NCBI GenBank assembly: GCA_047495785.1
Contig: JBLDXI010000007.1
Span: 62,001-126,000 of the forward strand
Origin: Lepidodermella squamata
Lineage: Eukaryota; Gastrotricha
DNA length: 64,000 bases
Direction: 5' to 3'
This document shows positions 10,722 to 22,558 of the stretch, one piece after another. The first letter of the stretch is position 1. Every line of letters begins with the position of its first letter. The notes below the pieces were generated by a model. That model saw only the letters and a list, made by a program, of their open reading frames with translations. It was not told where the DNA came from and did no database searches. Both the position numbers and the translations under genes were made by a program.

Positions 10722-12833
10722 ATGGTATTACCCTTCATATCCTCGCTAAAAATGATGGCGAATATTTCTCTCTTACTTTTTATTTTGATTCGCCCGATCT
10801 CGCCACATAAATTCAACGACGTTGACGAACCATCAGAACCGGACTGGTATTCGATGAACAGAGTTCAGCCTCCGATAGAGCCGACTGATGAACAGCGGCT
10901 CACTGACTATTTAATGACGAATTATTCGGCAATAAGTCGGCCGGTTCTTTATGCCAATGAATCGCTGACTGTGATGGCTCGTATTTACCTAATGAAAATT
11001 CTCGACCTCGTCGAACGTGAACAGATTCTTCACATCGTTCTTAGATTTCAGCTGGTAACTATTTATTTTTTATCGAAAAAATTAACAACGATTAATTTAG
11101 GGCTGGACAGATCCGATGCTGACTTGGGACCCATCAGAGTTTGGTAATTTGTCTGCGTTAGTTTTGCCTGGGGACACGCTATGGATCCCGGATATTCAAA
11201 CTGGCAACTCCGCTGGTGATCGATACGGCCTGCTTCGAAATCGAGCCTACCCTTTCAAGATACATTCAGATGGCTCGGTAATCCCCTTCTCGAAGCCTCA
11301 TAAGGTTGTTAAATCCTGAATATTTTCAAGGTTTGGTGGCATCCAACTGGCAGTGTTTTCACTCGCTGCTCGCTCGATTTGTTATGGTTCCCATTCGATG
11401 TTCAAAGATGCCCGCTAGTTCTCGAATCGGCGATGCAACCCCAGTCAGCAGTCAATCTAACCATTCGGAAAAATAAAGAAAGTGTCTTGCTAACAATGTT
11501 CACAGAGAATAGTAAGTTCCTAATATGTTAGGATTGTAATATAGGATTTAACGTTTCGCAGGTTTGTGGGATCTTATTGGGACGTCTTCAACTTCGTACT
11601 ACTACAAAAGCTCATCAGCAGCAAGCGCCAGAATTGGAAACTCGAAAGATATCAAGTTCGAAAATAATTACACACGAGCTGTTTTTTGGTTGAAGCTTCG
11701 TCGGAAAACCAACTACTACAAAGTTTGAATAGGGATTATAGTTACCATTCAGTTTTATTCTCATCATTTACGTTATAGTTAAACGTGCTATATCCGTGCT
11801 TCATGTTGAGTTCAATGCAGCTGTTGACATTTCTGCTACCGCTTCAAAGGTGAGGTTGAAAAGATTTAATATTTTTATCAATAATTCCAATTTCTTCAAG
11901 TTTAACTCGAGTCCCTCAGGCGACGACTATCTTGCTTTCTGTGATCATCTTTCAAGCAGTAATTGTCAATGAGTTGCCAAAGTCTTCAGGTTAATAGCAA
12001 TTTTAACCTAAAAAATCAATTTTTTTAAACGAATGCAATTATTAGATACCATTTCTTTAATATCGATCTACACGACGTTGATGATAGGCGTCTCAGTTAT
12101 AGCAATTGTCGAGTCGGTTTTCGTCGCGAATATCCTCTCGCGCAATTTTGGCCCGATATCGCTTTCACGACGCATTGCACTACTCCTAAGGTAAACTTGA
12201 AGCATTTCAGGACTTTTTCTCTCCTGTTTTTTTTTAGATTTTTCTTGAAAGAGCCGCCCAGTATGAAAGAAAGACAAGTAGAAATTAATGGAGCATCCGA
12301 TAGCCCGGCTATCAACCGGCACACCGGCTCGATCAGGATAGTGCGAACCCAGCAACGGCCAACGTTGGAGAGCGTGTTCGAAGAGACAGCGGTTGATCAC
12401 GTGACCAGCCGAAGCGTGCATCCTGTCATCGGCCTCCCAGCTATCACGATTCCCAAGCATCAACGCCGGCCTCCTAGTGCCCCTAGGCAAAGTGAACATA
12501 GACACCTGTTCAAGCGCGAATCCTCAATAGATGAGGGCAATGAAGTCAGGGATCAGCCCTTCACGGATTACGTCGCTTCAACAGGGCGGCGGGGACAGGT
12601 ATGTTCTCAAACTCGTTGAATAAGCTTATTCTATCTCCGACTTGTTTACCTAGGTTCCAGCAGTAGTTAACTGGGAAAGAATTGCTTTCATCATCAATAT
12701 GACGGTAATTCCTATATTGACTGAAAATTAGATAATTAAATAATTTCAAATGTCTTTACAGTGCTTCTTCCTTTGCGTTCTCTGGATAATGATAATTCCA
12801 TTGGCTGTTATTTTGGTGACACCGACTGAGTAA
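10722..12833 (+). CDS. Cys-loop ligand-gated ion channel subunit
   Basis: Ten exons (10722-11054, 11101-11277, 11331-11511, 11562-11722, 11779-11849, 11901-11989, 12046-12190, 12238-12598, 12654-12704, 12762-12833) join in frame to about 546 residues. After a signal peptide comes the ligand-binding domain (WTDPMLTWDP, LWIPDIQTGN). The Cys-loop is complete: C-x13-C with WFPFDVQRC, residues 183-197. Pre-M1 LRRKTNYY, M1 (LYPCFMLSSMQLLTFLLP), M2 (ATTILLSVIIFQAVIVNELP), M3, a loop of about 130 residues and M4 follow, ending just after M4. Loop C has no vicinal cysteines, so it is not a nicotinic alpha subunit. The pore entrance (LTRVPQA) has Thr at the usual -1' Glu position and Pro at 2', so ion selectivity cannot be assigned. 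It would act in the plasma membrane as part of a pentamer. AATAAA is at 13121-13126. Confidence 0.9.
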
Positions 12834-13258
12834 AAAAAGTTCAAAGACTTGTGATGGTTAAAAAAATTCGCCTTGTTTGCATGGAAACGTGATACCGTGT
12901 TAGGCTGAATGGCCATTATCGCACTGACCGCTCATTTTTTGTTCGCTGTGTAACGCGTTCTTCCTGATGGTCCACCTACTGACGCTATTGCAATAGTACT
13001 GCTTTTACTGCCGAAAAAGCCACGCTCTCTTGGAGACACGAAGAAGATGGCCTGCTTCTAGTGAGGTAGAACTGATGGCGTGTTGGCGCTTCTACTCGAT
13101 GGCGCGTGCATAGACATAACAATAAAACAGAGCAAACAACTCGTCGTCTGCTTTGTTCCACGTCGGTGATTATTAAGCAATATTTTTTCCTATCTTACAT
13201 GCCCATTAGCAACTGATTTTAACCGTAGGAGCGGACAGCCTTGTAATTCAAAGATACT
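12834..13258. other. Intergenic interval, channel to CD36-like gene
   Basis: It contains the channel gene's 3' untranslated region (AATAAA at 13121-13126) and the leader of the following gene. No other feature is supportable. Confidence 0.5.
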
Positions 13259-15291
13259 ATGAGTAGAAAATCAACTCGGGAATTGCCTCCTGAACCTCTG
13301 CAGAAGGTGTATTCCCGGGAAGTTCCGCCTGTCCCTGTGCAGAAGGTGCATTCTCGAGAATTGCCCCCGGAACCTGTGCAGAAGGTTCATTCTCGGGAAG
13401 TGCCGTCTGTACCGTTGCAGAAAATGTATTCACGAGAATTGCCACCTGAACCTTTGCAGAAGGTGTATTCTCGAGAAGCACCACATGTACCGCTGCAGAA
13501 GGTGCCGAGCAGACCTCAGCCTTCAGCCCCAACATTGCAGCCGGAGTTTTTCGAGATAACAGAGCGGCCGAGTTCTACGAGCAGTCACCACCACCATCGC
13601 CGTCATCAACGTATTTCTCCAACACCTTCAGGTCAAAGCCGAAATCAATCAGGAATCAGCCAGCGACCCGTCCCGCCAATACCATCTTCAGGCAGTGGTA
13701 AAAGCAAGAAAACCGAGAAGCCATCTCTCGGCCGGTGCTGCTGTCGGGCTTTCATCGTCATTTTCCTCATACTCGGCCTTGCTATGGCCATTGTTGGCAT
13801 TATACTAGCCATCCACTACCGAACGATCTTCATTCGATTACTTAAAAAGGAGTTGCCTGTGGTTAGCGGCTCGCAAAGTTTGGCCCAGTTACAAGAGCCA
13901 ACGACAACCGTATTCAAGTTTTACATGTTCAACTTGACTAACTCTGCGGATGTGGAGAGAGATGGCGTCAAACCAAGCTTCGAGCAAATTGGACCATATT
14001 GCTACAGGATGACTGAAATTAGGGAAGATTTCTCCTTCAGCCATGACGAGACAGATCTGGCATATTCACGGCGGCAATATTACAAATTCGCGCCGGATTT
14101 ATCAGTTGGAAGCGAGAAAGACACTGTCATTTCGCTAGACTTTGTCGCATATGCTGGATTGACCGGGTCAAACGACAGAGGAATGGGTGCTATTGGGGAG
14201 TCATTGCTGGAGCAGCAAAACCGAAGCTCTCCTTTTCGAAGCTATAAGATTGGCGATTTACTCTGGGGCGCCGATGATTCGTTTTACTCGTTACTGTTAA
14301 GCGTTGCCGAAACTTACGGCGCATCTCCGAAAAAGGCCCCGGAAAAATTCGGTTTCATGTTCGGACGAAACGGGACTATTATCTCAAACGTAACTTTCTA
14401 CACTGGTAAGGATGACATGGATCGTTACATGAAGTTGAAAAACTTGAATGGCCACGAGGGGAAGCTGGACAATATCTGGCCGATTGTCAAAGTACCGGAA
14501 ACCTATGATGCCAACATTTTCACCGGCGTAGTTAGCGGTTCATTCCAGCCTGATGTTTTGAGGAGTTCAATCATTCAACCTCACGTGAATGACTTATGCA
14601 TGTCGCTGGTGATGGATTATTGGACGATGGAAATGGTGGGCGAGTTCGAGGTGCTTCGATTCGGGGTTGATTACCGGCTTTTCAAACGGTTGTCTTACCA
14701 TCTCAACCAAGCTCAATGCGCGCCAGAGTATCGCAATAATAATGAGAAATGCGCGACATTTGGCGTTTTGAATGTCACGAAGTGTCGAGATAACCTACCG
14801 GTCATCATTTCCTGGCCGCATTTTTACGAGGGTGACGCTTATTACCTGGAACTGGTCGAAGGACTGCGACCTCTGGAACGCGATCATGCCCCATATCTCG
14901 ACGTTGATCCACTTACAGGCAAAGCAATCCGAGCGGCGGAACGGGCCCAGATCAATTTACCACTGTACAAACTGCCCTATGCTGGGTATGGTAACCTGCA
15001 AAACTTTACACTGTTCCCGGTTATGTGGATCGAGCAATCTGCGGAAATAACGCAAGCGGGCATGGAAAAGCTAAAAACTGCAGTATACAACAGATTTTAC
15101 TCACTGAGATCGCTGGCTTACGGACTTCTGATCACGAGCGTCATCTTGCTGCCGATCGCTGTTGTCGTCGTTGTTGTATTTCATTGTTACGGTAAGTTCC
15201 CGAGTAGTTTCAAAAATAATTTAAAAAAAAAATAATTATATTTCCAGAAAAAGGAAGATGCGCTTGTCTCACAGATGACATGTCTACGTGA
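13259..15291 (+). CDS. CD36/SCARB (LIMP-2) family scavenger receptor with repeat-bearing N-terminus
   Basis: Two exons (13259-15191, 15248-15291) encode about 658 residues. The CD36 ectodomain is flanked by transmembrane segments near residues 164-187 and 617-643. Typical motifs are visible: FKFYMFNLTN, GPYCYRM, DNIWP, a cysteine cluster (CAPEY...CATFGVLNVTKC), ISWPHFYEGD and FPVMWIEQ. Several N-glycosylation sequons lie in the ectodomain. Family members bind lipoproteins, lipids or lysosomal enzymes at the plasma or lysosomal membrane. The N-terminal cytosolic tail is about 160 residues instead of the usual 10 or so. It carries six 13-residue repeats of the type SRELPPEPLQKVY, then HHHHRRH and a CCCR cluster before the first membrane segment (possible palmitoylation, inferred). 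Poly(A) signal AATAAA is at 15459-15464. Confidence 0.92.
13274..13507 (+). repeat. Six-fold 39-bp tandem coding repeat
   Basis: Six head-to-tail units of 39 bp encode 13-residue repeats alternating SRELPPEPLQKVY-like and SREVPPVPVQKVH-like forms (residues 6-83 of the CD36-like protein). The two-unit alternation suggests growth by a 78-bp dimer. Confidence 0.9.
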
Positions 15292-18200
15292 ATCGGCCGC
15301 GATTATATTATTTATATACAAAAACCCTGGTGGCAATCAAACGGTTTATACAAACGTTCGGCGGGATTCCAACGCGACTTTCGCTATATAGCATGATATT
15401 TCTTATAATTTTGGGCTGCCTTGAGCACGATGACCCTAAAATAAGCTGACAATGTGTTAATAAAATTCAGATGTATTTTTACGAAGCTTTTCGGCTTTCG
15501 ATAAACAGCTTTCAATTCAATGAGATCTTGTCATTTGGAAAGCTTGAAAAGCCATTTCGGAATTCAGACTGAAATTTCCAGCATTTGAATCCTTTAGGAA
15601 CGCTTCTGAAAGAACGATGATCTGAAGAAGGGTCCAAATAATGAGGTTCCAGCACTAAATTTGTCAGATTCCTTAAGATTTCGGCGTTTTCGTTTTTTGA
15701 TCGATACTGATGCCCTCCCTGAACCTAGGATTTTTTATTTTAGCTTCCTGGTGGAAATCGAGGTAGAAGTTACGTAGAAAAATTATCGATTTTGGGTTCC
15801 ACGACGGCTGATATCGAAAAAATCACTGATTTGTAAAATCGATACTTGGAATCGATATCGGCTCTGCAGGCTGAAGCATAACTCATAAACTGACCGCTCA
15901 TATCGAAAAATCCGCATAGTATGAAGATCTAACGGTTAGGCAAAAAGGTGATTCCAGAGAAGGCATGAAACTCGGAAAACGCATATTGAAGGGAAATCTA
16001 GAGCTGGAACCCTAAATTTAGGGTGCGCACATCCTCTGAAGAATTTAGCTCAGCTGAGGAATCGCAATCTTAAGTAAAACCAGGCCTCTGTAGGCTAACT
16101 ATATACACTTCTAATTTCAGTTTTATAATTTATTTTAAATAGAGCAATCCGAGTCGAAATTTAAGGTAAAATTAGGTCTGAAGACCCATGTGAGCTAAGC
16201 TCCAACCAATTCGTCCTTTTAAAGTTTTGATTAGAAAGTCATTTATGCAGGCCATTCAATGCAGCGTTGATATTTTCGGCAATCGTTTGGATATTTCAAT
16301 CTATGTGGAAAACATTATATTAAAAGCTCAGATATTCCGAAAATCAAGATTTTTCACCATTTGGTTGAAGTTGAAATGTCTGGCCAAAAGTCTGGCCAGT
16401 ACTAAGTTTTCAGACTCGAGTATCGGCAGTGAACTACTGCGTACGGCGGTGTAATTGATATTTTTACCGGCATTCCATGACGACGTTAAGGGCGCATTGC
16501 AAATCCACCGCTTTGCAGGACCTGTGGCCCGTCGAGAGTATCGAAATTTCGGCGCAGGTGAGCCAAATATGCGCAAATCCTGCACATCGCTGCTGTTGTT
16601 ACCCGAGTGCGGCATTATTTTTTACTCATGCGAATCGTTAAGTACTAAAATAACGTTTAGAGTTTGATTTGTACTGTATGGCAATATAAAGAAAAGATGA
16701 AAGCTGCTTGTCAAGAAAAACTAAACAGCTCCCGCCGCGCACAGAATGACCCTTTCCATTTTTTATATTTTACGGCGAATTATGAATATTTCATGAACAG
16801 CCCCAGGTTAAGCATACACGTGCAGCGCCTTTTTTCTAAAAGAATAAATCAATCCTTCAGTTTCCTGTATAAAGAGCGGCAATAATTGCCTTTCTACAAT
16901 ATGCGACAAGCGACAAGGGGCCGTACGATAATTATTCGGCATACGGTATATGGAAAAAAATGGTCGTCGAAAACAAAACTTTTCCCAAGAATGTCCAGTG
17001 CAAAAAAATAAAATGATGGAATTTTTTTTTTCGTTTCTTGCTTTTCTCATTTTCTCGGAAATGGCCAGCAGGATCAGAGCTGAGATTTGCGGCGAAATAA
17101 ACAAATTTAGAGCCGCCTTAACACTTTTTAGCTGCAGGTTCTTTTATTCTACGAAATGTGATCACAGTTTCGATTTGAAATAATAAGTAACTTTTTATAC
17201 AAATATAGTGCCCGCTCTGCGTTTTGATCTCGTCACATCAATTAAAAATGCGTGCCCGTCACTTGAAATTGATTTCAAATTTGCGATGACATTTTTGTTT
17301 ACGCGCAAAATTTTCACGCTCGCGTGTATATAATATAGTATGTATTACACTTTTAATACGCACACACCCGCCGGCGGCTGCTGCTGCTTACGTTTTTGCT
17401 GCTGCTGAATTTCAGCAAACTTCCGCCGCGGCTTTGTTACTTTTAAATAGTAATAATTGCTGCTACGCGACTATCAGCAGCCGATGATGATAGTTGATGG
17501 ATGATTTTAACCGCTCCTGTTTCGCGCGTTTCGCGTCATGAAACACTCATCGAAATCGGCGGTCCATCCATCCCTCGTGTGATTTCGCGTCTGCTCATCA
17601 TCCCTGTTGTCATCCTAGCGCATGCGTGAATTGAAAGCGATGCGGCTGTAATAAAACTGCTGCCGAGGTCGATATAGTGGCGGCACTTGTCACGCGGCCG
17701 CAGACAGGCCATGTCACATTTGAAGCTCGTTCGAAACGCTCACTCCCTTACGTGCCGTAAACAACAAGAGTCGCTTAGAGTCGCTTAGCTCCGTGTGATT
17801 ATAGGCCAATATTCGACATATTATATGTGTCGCCGGCAGCCACTTGTTTGCAGCGCTGCGCCTGAAATTTGTGCGTGTTGTTATTTATTTGTATTATTAT
17901 AAACTATTTTTACAACCGCGCAGGAATATGATGCCCCGATTTGATCGATACGCTAAACAGGAAGTAAATAATAAAATCCGTGTGACGGCCTCGGCCTTAT
18001 ACTATAATAATAAAATACTACTTATTAGTAGAATGACGCTGCTTTTAACGCACTCTATTATTATAATAGACGACACGGCCGTCGCAAGTCGCCGACCAGA
18101 GGGGGAAGGGACACTGGACATTCTCACCCGGTCGTCGAATAACTCGCGTCGCCAGTCCCAACAAGTGCTCGCATTGATTTCTTCAACTGTTGCCACACAC

Positions 18201-20924
18201 ACAGCTCGTGTGCGCGTAATATTGAAATATATTAAAAATTTCCACCCGCCATTCAACCACAAATTATTCGATGCCCATAATAATATACCCAAATAATAAT
18301 CTTTATTATACTCGGACTATATAAATTAAAATCTCAAATGCGCCGCTCTTGGCACTTGCCAGCCAGCCGCCACAAAATTTTACGATTAGGCCGAGCTATA
18401 AATATTTATTTACTCAATAAAGCGTTATTTCCCCGTCAAAAACTTTGAATCAGCTATTTAATGACAATAATAATAATCAAAAATGCGGCATGCAAATTAA
18501 CTCGCGCTCTCTCCCCGTTGCGTTTTTGCGCGTCCTGCGATTTAATTTTTTTGTTTGATCCCAATAGAGAAAGATAGCGCGGTTTTATCAGTACAGTTTT
18601 GTTTCGCACTCATCATGGATTTGAATTTTTTGAACACGTCGGTCTTCTCTCATTCTAGATACACTTGTAAAGCACTTGAAATCTCGCTAAAATCTGCGAT
18701 AGCGAGTGCGCAGTAAACATCATATTTTTTTTCTCGGTTAACTATACAATCTCTCCCCGAGACGTCGGTGATGTTAATATTTGCGGTGGTGGCGGTGAAG
18801 AGCGCGAGAGAGATTGTTGTTGTTGTTGTCTACGTTTGTGCCTCCTCGATGTCTTCGGCGGCTGTTCACCACCAATTTACCACCACCGCGCCACATATAG
18901 GTATTACAATTATTTACCATTATATTTGCCATGACTTTTGATGCAGTGGTGCTCGCTGATTATCGAGTGGGGCCCGAAGCCGTTGCGGCGAGAGGAGTCA
19001 CTAAGGCGCGATTTCAACGCGGTGTGTTTGCGAACGTGGCGCTCAGCAGCACTTTTTTAGGGAATCGCTCGTTCATTGTGCACATTGTTTATTGTTACCG
19101 CGGTTTGACTTGTTCGTCGGCAGACGTCTAATGTGACGTCAAATAACGTGTTGGTGTAAATAAACAGTAGTGGCGTAATGGCAGGGTGGTGCTGCTGCTG
19201 GGTGGCGGCGCCGAGAGGCTTGGTGACACTGTAGTTGACAAACGACACACGGTGGCGCGCACAATTTGACGACTGATGATACTACATTTATTAGTGGCAG
19301 CGCCCTTATTAGCCGGCCTAGTCTCTCAGCAGCGCAGTAGCTATCTATTTACTGCTGGCGCGTTGTGTGGTGGCTCGTTTCTTCGTCTCTTTGTCGCCGC
19401 CGCAGATAATCATTCGGGAAGAGACAATTCCGCTTCCATATTGCGCGCGCGCGTACACAGTATCGCATGTCGCTCGCCTCGTCAAGAGTTCGATCCTACA
19501 CGAACGACAGCAGTAAAGGCAGTTCTGTATTATTTGCCCCGAGCTAACATCACAGCATAGTGTAGGCAGTCATGTAATATAGCCGAATTCCAGCCCGCAG
19601 CTTTCAGGTAGGCATCAGCAGCAGCAGCTACTTTTCTTGTGTGCCGGGTGTATAGTCGCTATGATAATAACGATAAACAGCGCGCATACCTAGTGGTATA
19701 GTCCTATAATATATTGTAGTAGTGAAGAAACCAAACCAAACCGTGTTTGCGCGCGCTAGCAGTTGTCCGGGAAAATGGTCGGGCTATTATCGCGCCAATA
19801 ATAATATGTATATTGCTATGATGCGACGCGCCTCAGTTATAGTTACAACGCCAAGTTGGCGATGGCTGTTATCAAAACCGCGAGCTGCTCGCCAACCCAT
19901 CGTACTTATACTCTGTGCTCTTGCGCTATTGACGTCGCGCGGCGCGCATCGTTTTGCGCCAAAAATCAGCGCAATAATGGCCGGTTGAATGCAGGCGCGG
20001 TGCCGCTTCCACTTGCGGCTATTTGCGCTGGCGCTCTTCTAGACACCGACACCCCACTTCTCAACAAAAAGCCGGCCGCGCCACACCGAGAGCGCAGCGC
20101 GTGCCGTAATTATAAATGACTCTGTTATTTTTTCTAGTTCTGCATCACTTATTTGCGTAAACTGAGCTAGCAGCAAATAACACGGCTCATAATACCTGAT
20201 AATTTATTTTGCCCGGCCCTGATTCGAGACGCCAAAAATAATACTCTTGTCTCGGCCACCACAACAACTTCTTGACGCTTCCGCTTCAGCTCGACCATTA
20301 TCAGCAGCAATTTTTTCAATCTCGCCTATCGCGCAAATTTACATCACCACATATCACCTGACAACACCAGGCTTTCGATCGGTTTGATTCACGAAAATGC
20401 TGGGACTTCGTTACTATGATACTAGTTTGATCTTCACACTGCATAAAAGCACAAAGGTTTCACGACGAGGTTTCCGGCGTTAGTCAAGTAATTTTCAACG
20501 CTACATGTGGGTCGCACATTTTAATCAGCGATCATTATCAGAGGGAACATAATGCTTGAAATATGCACTATAACAAATTATAATATCATGCAAAACCTAG
20601 GCAAAAATTAATCAATAACGCGGTACATTTCTCGTTTTTCTGAAGTTCAGATAACGATTTATAAACCGAATTTTTTCATTCGTTTTGGATGACATTCTCG
20701 AAGGTTTTCCATATAATTATTGGGCCTCCAATTATGTGATCCTTTATTGTACATTCACAGCTGAATAATTCATCACATCCTGCAAACTTGCAGCTATGAT
20801 ACAGCGATTATCATCAATATACCGTGTTTTTTTTACCTGCATATATAGGCCTTTTAATAAATTTACTGACAATAGCGCGGTGTTTTCCCCCGCGCAACTA
20901 GACGACATACCTGTGCAGTTTCCG
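15292..20924. other. Large gene-free interval between the two CD36-like genes
   Basis: About 5.6 kb with no supportable coding gene. It holds a MITE-like element (15645-16012), GCT runs near 17380-17408, GTT runs near 18815-18830, ATA/AAT runs and CG-alternating words. The last part probably includes an untranslated 5' exon and intron of the next gene, because a pyrimidine-rich acceptor CCTGTGCAG ends at 20919, six bases before its start codon. Confidence 0.5.
15645..16012 (+). mobile_element. MITE-like element, copy 1
   Basis: The ends are inverted repeats: left GGTTCCAGCACTAAATTT against the right end read in reverse, GGTTCCAGCTCTAGATTT (16 of 18 identical). The interior matches, in opposite orientation, the segment at 49651-49927, for example AAAAATCACTGATTTGTAA and ATCGATATCGG. 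There is no coding capacity, and a target-site duplication could not be fixed. Confidence 0.6.
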
Positions 20925-22558
20925 ATGGCGGCCAACGCCGGTGAAGCCGAGCAGTTGGGCGAAAAGTCATCCAAGTCTGACCCGCCGATCGGCCGCAACA
21001 TCCGATCCGCGGAGGGCGGCGGCGGCGGCGGGCGGTGTTCTTGTCGACTAATACTTCGCATTGCCATCATCAGCGGCGCAATATTCGCCACAATCGGCCT
21101 TCTTCTCGTCATATTTTACCGCGATTTTTTCCTCGGTCAGGTCAAGGCGCAACTTCCACTCCGCCGCGATTCGCCTAATTTGCCTAAATTCGAACGCCCG
21201 CCAGCCAATGCCAGGGCGTCGTTCTATTTCTTCAATCTAACAAACGCGAAAGACGTCATGGAATACGGCGAGAAGCCTAACCTGCAAGAAATCGGGCCTT
21301 ACGTTTATCGGTTGATTGACACGAAAGAAAACGTCGAATTTTCGAGTGACGAGTCCGAAGTGAGTTATTTAAAACGGAAAAACTACGAGTTCGATCGAGA
21401 TCAATCCGCTGGAGATGAGACTGATACAGTCGTCACGCTTGATTTCGTCGCCTACAGCGGATTCAAAGGCTCTCATGAGAAAGGTCAAACAAGTCTCGGA
21501 TCAGTTTTGCTCGACACCATGGACAGGAAATTGCCATTCAAATCTTATGAGATCAATAGCCTACTATGGGGCAGTCATGATAAGCTCTACAACATCTTCC
21601 TCACCGCTGGGAAGAAAGATAAGGCGCCGATTTTCGGCCTATTCGTTGGCAAGAATGCAACGATCGATGCGAACTTTACTGTTTTCACCGGTCGCGACGA
21701 TATTTCCAAGATTCAGAAGGTGAAAGAATTCAACGGCCAGTCACGCTTGAATGACATCTGGCCATCGCCACTGGATTCTGTCGAGGAATCAGGCGAACCG
21801 TTAGATCCTAATATTATAGCCGGGACCCTGGGTCAAACATTCGCGCCTGATGTCAATTCTGATGCGCCGTTGGTTGTGTTTTCCCACGACGTTTGCCTTA
21901 CAATGAAATTCCACTACCGATACGAAACTTCGGTGCGAGACGCGCAGACATATCGATTCGGCATCGATCACCACGCGCATAAAACTAAAACTCAGGTTAT
22001 CAACAAGGCGCTGTGTGATGCCGAGACATACACCAATCGGCAATGTGCTGGTTTTGGTTTGATCAATGTTACAAGTTGTAAAGACGGCTCGCCAATCATC
22101 ATGTCATGGCCTCATTTTCTCGAAAATGACCCTTACTACTTGGTAATTTTTCCCTCGTTTTTTCTGACTTTCTTAACATGTTTTTATAGACTCTGGTCGA
22201 AGGGTTATCACCATCCGAAGAAAAGCATGGAGCTTTTCTTGACATAGATCCGCTGACTGGCATGACGTTAAATGGAGCGAAACGGGTGCAAATCAACTTC
22301 CCTCTCGTGCCTTTGCCTCATGAGAACTACAAAAACCTGCCGCCATTCACCATGTTTCCTATCCTGTGGATGGAAGAAGCCGCTCAAATATCGGACGACG
22401 GCATGACAGCGCTGAGAACGGCAGTTTATTCCAAGTACCTGCTGCTGCAAAACATCGCCTATGGAACCCTAGTCGCCGGTTTGCTACTGCTCTCCGTCAG
22501 CGTACTCATCTACGCCCTATATGCGATAGCATGCGCGAGCAGACTCGATAGATGGTGA
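20925..22558 (+). CDS. CD36/SCARB (LIMP-2) family scavenger receptor, second paralogue
   Basis: Two exons (20925-22142, 22190-22558) join to about 528 residues, the usual family length. The short N-terminus (Gly-rich, then RCSCR) precedes membrane segment 1 at about residues 43-65. The ectodomain shows ASFYFFNLTN, GPYVYRLID, VVTLDFVAYSG, NDIWPSP, CAGFGLINVTSC, MSWPHFLENDPYY and FPILWMEEA. A second membrane segment and the tail CASRLDRW end the protein. It shares the intron-free ectodomain design of the neighbouring gene at 13259 but lacks its repeat tail. The role is probably binding and uptake of lipid or lipoprotein ligands. An in-frame Met lies 129 bp upstream, but an acceptor-like sequence between the two makes 20925 the better start. 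Confidence 0.9.

Noticed and set aside
10311-10816. Overlapping open frames on both strands before the channel gene, some with coding-like composition
   Set aside because: They overlap each other and the channel's first exon in other frames, and match no family I recognise.
16227-17183. Several short open frames on both strands in the gene-free interval
   Set aside because: They are mutually overlapping, low-complexity and lack splice-supported partners or domains.
20796-20924. N-terminal extension of the second CD36-like protein from an upstream in-frame Met
   Set aside because: A pyrimidine-rich acceptor ending at 20919 and an unlike composition suggest this is intronic; 20925 gives the usual short tail.
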